Shown here: positions 1-7,363 of the stretch, piece after piece
Position numbering within the stretch: the first letter of the stretch is position 1
Layout of the letters: the number at the start of each line of letters is the position of its first letter
NCBI GenBank assembly: GCA_020444765.1
Contig: JAGRHW010000017.1
Coordinates: 1 to 19,808, forward strand
DNA from: Gammaproteobacteria bacterium
GTDB lineage: Bacteria > Pseudomonadota > Gammaproteobacteria > Granulosicoccales > Granulosicoccaceae
Direction: 5' to 3'
DNA length: 19,808 nucleotides
The notes under the pieces: model-generated
Told to the model about the DNA's origin: nothing
The model's database searches: none
The model's input: the letters and a program-made list of their open reading frames with translations, nothing else
Translations under genes and position numbers: made by a program

Positions 1-2
1 CC

Positions 3-521
3 GAAGAAGACGTGGAGTCCATCTTTCTCGACGCAGGCGCGGTTGTATCGATCAAAAGCAACGGACAAAACTATCTGGAGCTGCAACGCGTCGATCTCAG
101 CCAGGACATTTCTTTCTATGCGACGGGCGGCTCGGACAAAACCCCGCCGATTCCATCAGGCCTGACAGTCACCATCCCCGGCGCACAATTCCCGGCTTTT
201 ACGGATGTCCCCTTTATCGATGTCGGCGGATTTGCCTTGACTGCCCCAGGCCAGGGTTCCGCGATCCGCTTCGATACCGTATTCACCTGGCAGCCGATCG
301 ACACCAATAACCCCAATATAATCGTCGAAATTAGCGCCAGCAGTTTCAACACCACGGTAAGCTGCGTAACCAGCGACTCCGGTAGCTTCGCGTTTCCGGA
401 GGAAACACAAAACGAGCTGGGTACGGGATTTTTCGCCAACGAGCTCAGCGCCTCACGGATTGGTTATCACGTCCGGTTCAAGGATGATGCCGCACTGGTG
501 GTTTATTCCCTCAGTCAGTAG
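3..521 (+). CDS. Unrecognised, probably exported protein (C-terminal part, cut by window edge)
   Basis: The reading frame is open from the first in-frame codon at base 3 (residues E-E-D-V-E-S) to a TAG at 519-521, so the true start lies outside the window; the GTG at 12 is simply an internal codon. The visible ~172 residues are rich in Ser, Thr, Asn, Gly and Pro, with many alternating hydrophobic stretches, as in beta-sandwich proteins of the envelope or outside the cell. There is one cysteine, in a V-S-C-V-T-S-D-S-G-S stretch near residue 120. No catalytic motif or membrane segment is visible in this part. I do not recognise a named family. A secreted or lipoprotein role is an inference from composition only. 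A strong hairpin follows the stop by about 20 bases. Confidence 0.65.
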   Translation, partial: EEDVESIFLDAGAVVSIKSNGQNYLELQRVDLSQDISFYATGGSDKTPPIPSGLTVTIPGAQFPAFTDVPFIDVGGFALTAPGQGSAIRFDTVFTWQPIDTNNPNIIVEISASSFNTTVSCVTSDSGSFAFPEETQNELGTGFFANELSASRIGYHVRFKDDAALVVYSLSQ

Positions 522-538
522 CCGACTGCCTGCCTTGC

Positions 539-563
539 GCGTGGCGTGGACTTCACGCCGCGC
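539..563 (+). terminator. Strong stem-loop after the first gene
   Basis: GGCGTG (543-548) and CACGCC (554-559) pair around a 5-base loop. The stem extends to 10 pairs (539-548 with 554-563), including one G-T wobble. It sits 17 bases after the stop of the first gene. No T-run follows, so it is not a clear intrinsic terminator; it may protect the mRNA 3' end or work with Rho. Confidence 0.35.
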
Positions 564-612
564 CAGGGATATTCTTGGCGAATGACGGCCACGACGCTGA
601 GTTTTCTTCGCC

Positions 613-972
613 ATGTACCTGTATAAGTCCCTGGGATTTTTATTTGTCGGACTTGCCACGCTGGGTGTTTTTCTGCCCCTGCTGCCGACCACGCCGTTGT
701 TGCTGGTGGCCGCCGGCTGCTTCGCCCGCTCATCCCCGCACTGGCATCAGCGCCTGCTCAACAGCCGGGTCTTCGGCCCGATAATCCGCGACTGGCACGA
801 ACGACAATGCATCTCACCAACAACCCGGATCATCTCATTGCTTTCGATCCTGCTCATCGGCGGCACTTCGGTATTTTTTACGGGCCTTGCACCCTGGCTG
901 CAATTCGCCGGCGTTTTGCTGCTTGCGACCGGTGTATTTTTCGTGATGCGCCTGAACGTCTGCAAAAAATAA
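613..972 (+). CDS. YbaN-like inner membrane protein (DUF454)
   Basis: This 119-residue protein matches the DUF454/YbaN family in length and layout. A first hydrophobic segment (about residues 6-36) contains the family signature L-P-L-L-P-T-T-P (21-28), followed by C-F-A-R-S-S-P (36-42), and L-L-N-S-R-V-F-G-P-I-I-R-D-W (48-61) on a polar stretch. Two further hydrophobic segments lie near 72-92 and 94-113. The family is an integral inner-membrane protein with no firmly established function. The start ATG has no good Shine-Dalgarno site, but it places the membrane segment at the usual distance from the N-terminus. The gene converges with the decarboxylase gene across a 42-bp gap. Confidence 0.87.
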   Translation: MYLYKSLGFLFVGLATLGVFLPLLPTTPLLLVAAGCFARSSPHWHQRLLNSRVFGPIIRDWHERQCISPTTRIISLLSILLIGGTSVFFTGLAPWLQFAGVLLLATGVFFVMRLNVCKK

Positions 973-1014
973 ACACCGCAAAACTGCAGCTCTTATCGGT
1001 ATTTCACGGCGAAG

Positions 1015-2364
1015 TCAGGCAAGCGTAGTCTGCACCTCATCGATAATCGCCCAGATCCGCTCCAGCCAGTCCAGATGCTCCGGCTTCATCAGACAGGATC
1101 TCAAACAAACCGTACTCTCTGAATCGATTTGCAAGTCCGGAAACACGGCAAGCAGTTTTTCCGACGGGTAGGAAAACGTCGCCAGATACAGATGATTTTT
1201 TTCAGCACGCTCAAAAAACGTTTTCGAAAGCCGCGAAATGTCCGAAGTTTTTGCCGCTCTCGGCGCCCAGATTACGATATCCAGGTCCGGCTCCAGTGGC
1301 GCGATAAACCGTTCATCCTCGCGTAATCGGTGGTAGAGGCTCAGCGCGGCCTGTCGGGTTTTACCCAGATCCGCGGCGAATTCTCCGCCTTTTTCCAGCG
1401 GCAGCATCTCCATGGTTGCATATAAGGCAACGGCAGCGGCGCCGGCCCGTGAACATTCCAGACTGATTTCACCCAGATGCAAGTCAACCGAACTGAAATA
1501 GGTATAGGGCGAATCATGCTTGTAAAAACGCCCGACCGACGGGTCGCGAAAAAGAATACAGCCGCAACCGTAAGGCTGCAATCCGTGCTTGTGCGGATCG
1601 ATAACGATCGAGTCCGCCTCATCGATCCGCGCAAAGGCGGCCCGCACCGGTTCGCTCAATTCATCAAGCAATGTGTAATAACCGCCATAAGCCGCGTCCA
1701 CATGGATACGGAAATCGTAGCGTTCTTTTAATGCAAGCACGTCATGCAGCGGATCAACCGAGCCTGTGCCGGTTGTGCCGAGCGTTACGACGACAGTTCC
1801 CACCTCGCCGGTTTCAAGAAGTTTTTCGAGCGCTGCGACATCCATGCGCGCCTGATCGTCCACCGCAACACCGGCAAAGGGAATCCCCAGCACCGCGCAG
1901 AGACGATTATGCGTATAATGGGCCTGCTCGGAGGCGACAATCTTTTTCCCGGCTTGCAGTTTCGAGGCAACCCACAGCGCTTCGAGATTCGCCAGCGTGC
2001 CGCCACCGGTCAGATGCCCCATGAATGTCGTCCAGCCGAACATCTTCGCAATCCCGGCGACGGCCGTCTTTTCCATCGCCGAACTGGCCCTGCCGCCATC
2101 CAGCGCATGATTGTTCGGATTGATCCACATCGCCAGCATATAGGCGGTGCGGGCAACCGGGTGTGGCGGCTTGAGCATTTGCCCGGCATACAGCGGATGC
2201 GGGTAGGGAAAGTTGTCCGCCATTTTTTCCGCGATATCGAGCACGACACGCTCGGCCCGCTGCCCGTCGTAATCGCTGTGAAAATCCTCGAGCGATTCAA
2301 ATCCACCGGATAGTTTTGTCAGCGCTTTTTCAAGGATGCCGAGACTTTTTCTTTCAAGTTCCAT
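1015..2364 (-). CDS. PLP-dependent group II amino acid decarboxylase
   Basis: This 449-residue protein belongs to the pyridoxal-phosphate group II decarboxylases (glutamate, tyrosine, aspartate, diaminobutyrate and aromatic amino acid decarboxylases). Visible motifs are a T-G-G-G-T-L-A-N-L-E loop (119-128) for cofactor phosphate, A-H-Y-T-H (148-152) with the histidine that normally stacks on the PLP ring, H-V-D-A-A-Y-G-G (221-228) with the Asp that contacts the ring nitrogen, and D-P-H-K-H (256-260) with K259 as the Schiff-base lysine. The substrate cannot be read from the sequence; this subgroup is often labelled only 'pyridoxal-dependent decarboxylase'. It lies 57 bp downstream of tdh on the same strand, so co-transcription with kbl-tdh is plausible though not tight. 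The start ATG at 2362-2364 has only a weak ribosome-binding site. Confidence 0.88.
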   Translation of the reverse strand: MELERKSLGILEKALTKLSGGFESLEDFHSDYDGQRAERVVLDIAEKMADNFPYPHPLYAGQMLKPPHPVARTAYMLAMWINPNNHALDGGRASSAMEKTAVAGIAKMFGWTTFMGHLTGGGTLANLEALWVASKLQAGKKIVASEQAHYTHNRLCAVLGIPFAGVAVDDQARMDVAALEKLLETGEVGTVVVTLGTTGTGSVDPLHDVLALKERYDFRIHVDAAYGGYYTLLDELSEPVRAAFARIDEADSIVIDPHKHGLQPYGCGCILFRDPSVGRFYKHDSPYTYFSSVDLHLGEISLECSRAGAAAVALYATMEMLPLEKGGEFAADLGKTRQAALSLYHRLREDERFIAPLEPDLDIVIWAPRAAKTSDISRLSKTFFERAEKNHLYLATFSYPSEKLLAVFPDLQIDSESTVCLRSCLMKPEHLDWLERIWAIIDEVQTTLA

Positions 2365-2421
2365 GGTTGCAGTTCAGTTACCGTTGCTAGTAATTTTTGC
2401 TGAAAGGGATTTTATCGACGC

Positions 2422-3450
2422 TCAGTCGGAGATAGTCAGCACGACTTTATTCGCCTCGCCACTCAGCAAGGCGGCAAAGCCCTGTTCAAAGTCGGCCAGC
2501 GGCAAGCGATGCGAAATCACCGCGGACACGTCGAGGCCGCTTTCCAGCATGGCCAGCATTTTATGCCAGGTATCGTACATTTCGCGGCCATAAATTCCCT
2601 TGAAACGCAGGCCCTTGAAAATCGCCGCATTCAAATCGACCTGCGGTTTTTTCGGATAAAGCCCGAGCAAGGCGATTTTGCCGCCGGTGATCATGCTGTC
2701 GATCATCGATTGCAGGGCGATCTCGGCTCCGGACATCTCCAGGCCGATATCGAAACCTTCCTTCATGCCGAGGTTCTTCATCACCTGCCGCAAATCCTCC
2801 CGGTCCGCCCGCACCGTGGTCGTCGCACCCATTTTTTTCGCCAGGGCGAGACGTTCGTCGCTGAGATCGGTGATCACGACCCGCCGCGCGCCGACATGCC
2901 GGCACACCGCGGCGGCCATGCAACCGATCGGCCCGGCGCCGCTGATCAGCACATCCTCGCCGCTGACATCATAGGCCAGCGCGGTATGCACGGCGTTACC
3001 GAGCGGATCAAGGATCGCACCGATTTCGTCGCTCACCGCGTCCGGCAGCGGCCGCACATTGGCTTCTGGAATCACCAGATACTCGGCGAACGCACCGGGA
3101 TAATTGACCCCGACGCCGATGGTTTCGGCACAGATATGCGCTCGTCCGGACAAGCAGTTCCGGCACTTGCCGCAGGGAATATGCCCCTCGCCGGAAACCC
3201 TTTGACCGGTTTGCACGGTGCTCACGTCCTCACCGATAGCCTCGACCACACCGGCGTATTCGTGCCCGACCACCATGGGCACGGGCACGGATTTTTGCGC
3301 CCAGTCGTCCCATTTCCAGATATGCACATCGGTGCCGCAGATTGCGGCTTTTTTGACCCGGATCAGCACCTCTCCCGCGCCCGGCGCCGGTTGCGGTACA
3401 TCCTCCATCCACAAACCGGCTTCGCTTTTGGCTTTGACCAGCGCTTTCAT
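2422..3450 (-). CDS. tdh: L-threonine 3-dehydrogenase
   Basis: Oxidises L-threonine with NAD+ to 2-amino-3-oxobutyrate in the cytoplasm, the first step of threonine conversion to glycine. The length (342 aa) is almost that of E. coli Tdh (341). It is a zinc-dependent medium-chain dehydrogenase. C38 in A-I-C-G-T-D and H63-E64 in V-G-H-E-Y form the catalytic zinc site. C93, C96, C99 and C107 form the structural zinc lobe. A Rossmann G-A-G-P-I-G motif follows near residue 171. The W-K-W-D-D-W segment (45-50) is typical of Tdh rather than of other alcohol dehydrogenases. Its ATG overlaps the kbl stop (ATGA), which indicates translational coupling to the enzyme that uses its product. Confidence 0.96.
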   Translation of the reverse strand: MKALVKAKSEAGLWMEDVPQPAPGAGEVLIRVKKAAICGTDVHIWKWDDWAQKSVPVPMVVGHEYAGVVEAIGEDVSTVQTGQRVSGEGHIPCGKCRNCLSGRAHICAETIGVGVNYPGAFAEYLVIPEANVRPLPDAVSDEIGAILDPLGNAVHTALAYDVSGEDVLISGAGPIGCMAAAVCRHVGARRVVITDLSDERLALAKKMGATTTVRADREDLRQVMKNLGMKEGFDIGLEMSGAEIALQSMIDSMITGGKIALLGLYPKKPQVDLNAAIFKGLRFKGIYGREMYDTWHKMLAMLESGLDVSAVISHRLPLADFEQGFAALLSGEANKVVLTISD

Positions 3451-4652
3451 GCAATGACTCCGAGAGTTTGACCAACCGTTGTAAACGCCCTGACCGCCCG
3501 CTCCAGATCTTCCCGCTCGTGAGCGGCCGACATCTGCGTGCGAATCCTGGCCTGTCCTTTCGGCACCACCGGAAAAGCAAAGGCGGTCACGTACACCCCT
3601 TCATCGAGCATGGCGGCGGCAAATTTTTGCGCCAGCACCGCGTCGCCGAGCATGACCGGAATAATCGGATGACTGCCGGCTACCAGCTCAAAGCCGGCAG
3701 CGGTCATTTTTTCGCGGAAGTAAACGGCATTTTCCTGCAGCTTATCGCGCAGAGGCTGGCCGCTTTTTACCAGCTCCAGCGCCTTCAGGGTCGCCGCGAC
3801 AATCGCCGGCGGCAGGGCGTTGGAGAACAGATAGGGCCGCGCGCGCTGGCGCAACATCTCGACCAGCGGCGCCGGACCTGCAATATAACCGCCGGCCGCG
3901 CCGCCCATCGCCTTGCCGAAAGTGCCGGACAACAAATCGACCCGATCCTGCAGGCCGTAATGATCCGGAGTCCCGGCGCCGTTCGGGCCGACAAAACCGA
4001 CCGCGTGACTGTCGTCGATCATCAGCAGGGCGTCGTATTTTTCCGCCAGCGCCGCCATGGCCGGAATGTCCGCGATAATGCCGTCCATCGAGAAGACGCC
4101 ATCGCTGACGATCAGCCGGTGTCGCGCCGATTGGGCCTGCTGCAGACAGGCTTCCAGCGCCTGCATGTCATTATTAGCGTAACGAAAACGCTGCGCCTTG
4201 CACAGGCGGATGCCGTCGATGATCGATGCATGGTTCAGCGCGTCGGAAATAATCGCATCCTGCTCGCCGAGCAGGGCTTCGAAGATACCGGTATTGGCAT
4301 CGAAACAGGAGGCAAACAGAATCGCATCCTCGGTGTTCAGAAATTCTGCAAGCCTGGTTTCAAGCTCCCGGTGTAAATCCTGGGTGCCGCAGATAAACCG
4401 CACCGACGCCATGCCCAGGCCATGACTGTCGATCGCCTCCCTGGCGGCCTCCATCAGACGCGGGTTATTGGCAAAGCCGAGATAGTTGTTGGCGCACAGA
4501 TTGAGCACCTCTCGCGATTCGCCGCTGTCGCCCGACAGGACGCGGATATGCGCCGATTGCGGCGATGTAATAAAGCGTTCACGCTTCAGCAGCCCCTGTT
4601 CGTCCAGCAACTTCAGAGCCTCGGCCGTCTCCGTAAGCAGTGATCTGGACAT
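3447..4652 (-). CDS. kbl: 2-amino-3-ketobutyrate CoA ligase (glycine C-acetyltransferase)
   Basis: Cleaves 2-amino-3-ketobutyrate with CoA to glycine and acetyl-CoA, completing the Tdh pathway. The 401-residue protein is a PLP enzyme of the alpha-oxoamine synthase family. It shows N-N-Y-L-G-F (55-60), S-V-R-F-I-C-G-T (83-90), D-D-S-H-A-V-G (213-219) and [10 protein letters not shown] (242-251), with K247 as the Schiff-base lysine. E. coli Kbl is about the same length. A good Shine-Dalgarno site (GGAGG on the minus strand, bases 4660-4664) lies 7 bases before the ATG and fixes the start. It is first in the kbl-tdh-decarboxylase gene run and divergent from thrC. Confidence 0.96.
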   Translation of the reverse strand: MSRSLLTETAEALKLLDEQGLLKRERFITSPQSAHIRVLSGDSGESREVLNLCANNYLGFANNPRLMEAAREAIDSHGLGMASVRFICGTQDLHRELETRLAEFLNTEDAILFASCFDANTGIFEALLGEQDAIISDALNHASIIDGIRLCKAQRFRYANNDMQALEACLQQAQSARHRLIVSDGVFSMDGIIADIPAMAALAEKYDALLMIDDSHAVGFVGPNGAGTPDHYGLQDRVDLLSGTFGKAMGGAAGGYIAGPAPLVEMLRQRARPYLFSNALPPAIVAATLKALELVKSGQPLRDKLQENAVYFREKMTAAGFELVAGSHPIIPVMLGDAVLAQKFAAAMLDEGVYVTAFAFPVVPKGQARIRTQMSAAHEREDLERAVRAFTTVGQTLGVIA

Positions 4653-4833
4653 GTCCTTCCCTCCTCGTTGTTCAAAGCCGGATAGCCATAGTGCCGGTCA
4701 ATATACGTCATCGCCAAACCGGCATCCAGTAGCCCCGGCCTGATGAGTGCGGGATATCGGAACGCGGATGGTTTATCATATTGACATTTTGTATCTACGC
4801 CCTTTGCCGCGGGCACGAAAAAGAGATTACAGC
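4653..4833. promoter_or_regulatory. Divergent kbl / thrC intergenic region
   Basis: This 181-bp gap must carry the promoters for both threonine degradation (minus) and threonine synthesis (plus). A 7-bp perfect inverted repeat, TGCCGGT (4692-4698) and ACCGGCA (4718-4724), is separated by 19 bases; it could be an operator or a hairpin in the kbl leader. A TTGACA hexamer at 4781-4786 faces thrC, but no good -10 box follows at 16-18 bases, so I do not call a promoter there. No thr-type leader peptide with threonine or isoleucine codon runs was seen. Confidence 0.5.
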
Positions 4834-6213
4834 ATGAATTATGTCAGTACGCGTGGCGCCTCCCGAGGCGAAACCTTTGCATCCGTCCTGCTATCGGGAC
4901 TTGCTCCCGACGGTGGTCTTTATGTCCCGGAGACCCTGAAACCGTTCAGCGCGGACGAGGTCGACAGTTACCGCGAGGCTAGCTACGCCGCTGTCGCCAA
5001 ACGCATCATCGGCCATTTTGCCGGCGACAGCCTGTCCGGCGAGATCATCAACGCCTCGGTCGACAGCGCGCTGTCCCGCTTTCATCATGCGGCGATCGCC
5101 CCGCTGCGCCAGCTTGAAGAAGACACCTGGCTGCTGGAACTGTTCCACGGCCCGACCTTCGCGTTCAAGGACTACGCGCTGCAAATCGTCGGCGAATTGA
5201 TCGACCGCCAGTTGTCAGCCGAAAACCGCCGCGCGACGATACTTTGCGCCACTTCCGGCGACACCGGCGCCGCGGCTGCGGCAGCCTTTGCCGGCCGTGC
5301 CAACGTGGATGTGGTGGTGCTGCATCCGCTCGGCCGGGTTTCCGATGTCCAACGCCGCCAGATGACCACCCTGCCCGACGAAAACGTCCGTAATTTTGCC
5401 GTCAAAGGCGATTTCGACGATTGCCAGTCGATGGTTAAAAAGCTGTTTTTGGACGCCGATGCAAAGCCGCTCAACCTGACCGCGGTCAACTCCATCAACT
5501 GGGCGAGAATCATCTGCCAGACGGTTTATTATGTGTGGTCGAGCCTCAAGCTGAGTGCCTCCGGCCCGGTCAACTACGTGGTGCCGACCGGTAATTTCGG
5601 TAATATTCTGGCCGCCGATATTGCGCGGATTCTCGGCTTCCCGGTCGGCAAGCTGATGCTCTCCTCCAATGAAAACGACGTGCTGCCGCGCTTTTTTTCC
5701 AGCGGCAGCATGGAATGCCGCGACACCGTCGAAACACTTTCGCCGAGCATGGACATCCAGTTGTCGAGCAATTTCGAGCGCGCCCTGTGGATGGCCCTTG
5801 ACAACGACTCGGCAACCGTCGCCGACGTACAAAAACAGCTCAGCGAGTCCGGCAGTTACAGCCTGGTCGAGGACAGCCTGTACAAATTGCGGCAACGTTA
5901 TTCCGCGGCCGCCTGCAACCGCGACCAGGCGCTCGAGGAAATGCGCCGGGCGGAACGCGAATCGGCCGTGGTGCTGTGCCCGCACACGGCGACCGCGGCC
6001 TACGCTTCACGGCATAGCGGATTTGACGGCACGACGGTTGTAGTCGGCACCGCGCATCCGGCAAAATTCACCCAGGCAGTCGAGATTGCCCTCGGACATC
6101 CGGCCGATATGCCGAAACTGCTGGCGCCGGTGCTGGAAGCCGAGGAACGTTTCGAAACCATCGACACGGACGCCGCCGGACTGCGCGATTTACTGCTGAA
6201 CAAACAGGCCTAG
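4834..6213 (+). CDS. thrC: Threonine synthase
   Basis: Converts O-phospho-L-homoserine to L-threonine with PLP, the last step of threonine synthesis. With the ATG at 4834 the protein has 459 residues and begins M-N-Y-V-S-T-R-G, the family's usual N-terminus. An upstream in-frame ATG at 4747 would add 29 residues of unlike composition. An AAGAG element lies about 10 bases before 4834. Visible features are D-G-G-L-Y-V-P (26-32), G-P-T-F-A-F-K-D-Y-A (106-115) with K112 as the PLP lysine, C-A-T-S-G-D-T-G-A-A-A (about 132-142), and P-T-G-N-F-G-N phosphate-binding residues. The length fits the longer class of threonine synthase. It is divergent from kbl and 9 bp upstream of the deaminase gene. Confidence 0.96.
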   Translation: MNYVSTRGASRGETFASVLLSGLAPDGGLYVPETLKPFSADEVDSYREASYAAVAKRIIGHFAGDSLSGEIINASVDSALSRFHHAAIAPLRQLEEDTWLLELFHGPTFAFKDYALQIVGELIDRQLSAENRRATILCATSGDTGAAAAAAFAGRANVDVVVLHPLGRVSDVQRRQMTTLPDENVRNFAVKGDFDDCQSMVKKLFLDADAKPLNLTAVNSINWARIICQTVYYVWSSLKLSASGPVNYVVPTGNFGNILAADIARILGFPVGKLMLSSNENDVLPRFFSSGSMECRDTVETLSPSMDIQLSSNFERALWMALDNDSATVADVQKQLSESGSYSLVEDSLYKLRQRYSAAACNRDQALEEMRRAERESAVVLCPHTATAAYASRHSGFDGTTVVVGTAHPAKFTQAVEIALGHPADMPKLLAPVLEAEERFETIDTDAAGLRDLLLNKQA

Positions 6214-6222
6214 GAATTCCCG

Positions 6223-6666
6223 ATGAGCGACGAATTTTTACAGGCCGCTATCGACGAAGCCCGCAAGGGCCTCGCCGAAGGCGGCATACCGATCGGCTCG
6301 GTGCTGGTGCTCGATGGAAAAATCATCGGCCGCGGACACAACCAGCGGGTCCAAAAAGGCAGTTGCGTACTGCACGCCGAAATGGACTGCCTGGAAAACG
6401 CCGGCCGCCTGAGCGCGGCGGATTATCAACGCGCGGTAATTTACTCAACCCTGTCACCCTGCGATATGTGCAGCGGGGCGATCCTGTTGTATGGTATTCC
6501 CAAAGTCGTTATAGGTGACAATCAGAATTTCCAGGGTCCGGAAGATTATGTTCGCGGCAAGGGCGTCGAGCTCGACATCGTCAACGATCAGAGCTGTATT
6601 GCCATGATGGCCGATTTTATCCGCGATCAGCCGCATTTATGGAATGAGGATATAGGTCTGCCATGA
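6223..6666 (+). CDS. Cytosine deaminase of the fungal Fcy1 type (CDA fold)
   Basis: This 147-residue zinc deaminase resembles yeast cytosine deaminase (Fcy1, 158 aa) across its whole length. It has E-G-G-I-P-I-G (19-25), G-R-G-H-N-Q-R-V-Q-K-G-S (37-48), H51-A-E53 with the zinc histidine and proton-shuttle glutamate, G-R-L (61-63), L-S-P-C80-D-M-C83 with the two zinc cysteines, and Y-G-I-P-K-V-V-I-G (90-98). The C-terminal W-N-E-D-I-G matches the Fcy1 ending W-F-E-D-I-G. The expected reaction is cytosine to uracil plus ammonia in pyrimidine salvage. It is unrelated to the TIM-barrel CodA of E. coli. Related bacterial proteins are often called just 'nucleoside deaminase', so the substrate is inferred. 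The gene starts 9 bp after thrC and probably shares its transcript. Confidence 0.88.
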   Translation: MSDEFLQAAIDEARKGLAEGGIPIGSVLVLDGKIIGRGHNQRVQKGSCVLHAEMDCLENAGRLSAADYQRAVIYSTLSPCDMCSGAILLYGIPKVVIGDNQNFQGPEDYVRGKGVELDIVNDQSCIAMMADFIRDQPHLWNEDIGLP

Positions 6667-6765
6667 GGCCCAGCGCCCGTCACAAAAAATTAACGCCACG
6701 CTCCACAGATTTCCCCGATACACCGCCTCTTGTCAACCCGGAAAAATACGCGATTTACGCCAAAA

Positions 6766-6787
6766 GGAACCCGGATGTGCGGGTTTT
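6766..6787 (+). terminator. Probable intrinsic terminator after thrC-deaminase
   Basis: AACCCG (6768-6773) pairs with CGGGTT (6780-6785) around the 6-base loop GATGTG, and the stem runs into TTTT (6784-6787). Two further G-T pairs (6766-6767 with 6786-6787) are possible. It lies about 100 bases after the deaminase stop and would end the thrC transcript before the VOC gene. Confidence 0.55.
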
Positions 6788-6841
6788 AACAGAAATTACC
6801 CCCGCTTCGTTCAAAATTATACGATTGTTTTTTCTGCCTCG

Positions 6842-6875
6842 CAGTCGGACGGTTTCTATCAGTAAAACCCGACTG
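6842..6875. repeat. Inverted repeat upstream of the VOC gene
   Basis: CAGTCGG (6842-6848) and CCGACTG (6869-6875) are perfect 7-base complements with 20 bases between them. An inner GTTT/AAAC pairing can extend the stem past a bulge. It could be the 5' leader structure of the VOC gene, an operator, or a second terminator; no T-run adjoins it on the plus strand. Confidence 0.35.
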
Positions 6876-6916
6876 TAAAATAACACCGATACATTACTAC
6901 ACGCTGGAAGTCCTGA

Positions 6917-6973
6917 ATGTTTTAAGTCGCCGCCATTGACCATATCGTCCTGCGCACCCGTTCCCCGGAACTG
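6917..6973 (+). other. Natural start of the VOC gene, interrupted by an in-frame TAA
   Basis: An ATG at 6917 has a good Shine-Dalgarno site (GGAAG, 6905-6909, spacing 7). The frame reads M-F-stop-V-A-A-I-D-H-I-V-L-R-T and then runs without a break into the VOC gene. I-D-H-I-V-L is the classic first strand of VOC proteins and includes the first metal-ligand histidine. Only the TAA at 6923-6925 (codon 3) separates this start from the rest. A single base change from AAA, CAA or GAA, or a sequencing error, would explain it. Confidence 0.75.
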
Positions 6974-7354
6974 ATGGTTGCTTTTTACTGCAACGTGCTC
7001 GGCTGCAGCCTGGAGCGCGAAACCTCGGCCGGCCTGGTACAGCTGCGCGCAGGCACCTCTCTGATCGATATCGTCGACGTCGACAGCAAGCTGGGCAGCA
7101 TCGGCGGCGGACCGCCGACCGACTCCGGCAGAAATCTGGATCACTTTTGCCTGCAATTGAAGCCTGCCTCGGAGGAGGAAATCCTCCGCCACCTTCAGAC
7201 CCGCGGCGTGCAGACCGGCGATTTCGAGGAACGTTACGGCGCTGAAGGCTTTGGCCGATCGCTGTATATCAACGACCCGGACGGTAATATCGTGGAATTA
7301 CGCCCGCAATTGCCGGTCGAACGCATCGACGCAACAACCGCCCTGAACCGTTGA
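6974..7354 (+). CDS. VOC (glyoxalase/dioxygenase-fold) family protein, 5' end disrupted
   Basis: As an ATG-initiated frame this gives 126 residues; counted from the interrupted start at 6917 it would be 145, normal for a single-domain VOC protein. Two beta-alpha-beta-beta-beta modules are visible. The first includes M-V-A-F-Y-C-N-V-L-G-C. The second begins L-D-H-F-C-L-Q-L with a metal-ligand histidine and ends N-D-P-D-G-N-I-V-E-L-R-P with the metal-ligand glutamate. The first metal histidine lies upstream of the 6974 ATG, so a protein started there would lack strand 1 and probably be inactive. The substrate is unknown; VOC proteins include glyoxalases, fosfomycin-resistance enzymes and dioxygenases. 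It may be a recent pseudogene, translated from a rare start, or affected by a sequence error. The gap to the next start is 9 bp. Confidence 0.8.
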   Translation: MVAFYCNVLGCSLERETSAGLVQLRAGTSLIDIVDVDSKLGSIGGGPPTDSGRNLDHFCLQLKPASEEEILRHLQTRGVQTGDFEERYGAEGFGRSLYINDPDGNIVELRPQLPVERIDATTALNR

Positions 7355-7363
7355 GTTTTGCCG

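Noticed and set aside
2509..3471. Long plus-strand open frame opposite tdh
   Set aside because: Antisense shadow of a clearly recognised gene; His/Arg-rich composition typical of reverse-frame translation in GC-rich DNA.
4781..4786. TTGACA as -35 box of a thrC promoter
   Set aside because: No acceptable -10 hexamer follows at 16-18 bases, so the hexamer alone is not enough.
4747..4833. Upstream ATG for thrC adding 29 residues
   Set aside because: The extra residues are unlike threonine synthase, the family N-terminus begins at 4834, and a ribosome-binding site fits 4834.
5215..5985. Long minus-strand open frame opposite thrC
   Set aside because: Antisense shadow with no family resemblance; thrC fully explains the region.
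6663..6878. 71-codon frame whose ATG overlaps the deaminase stop
   Set aside because: The ATGA overlap is suggestive, but the peptide resembles no family, has low-complexity basic composition, and the frame contains the probable terminator and the inverted repeat.
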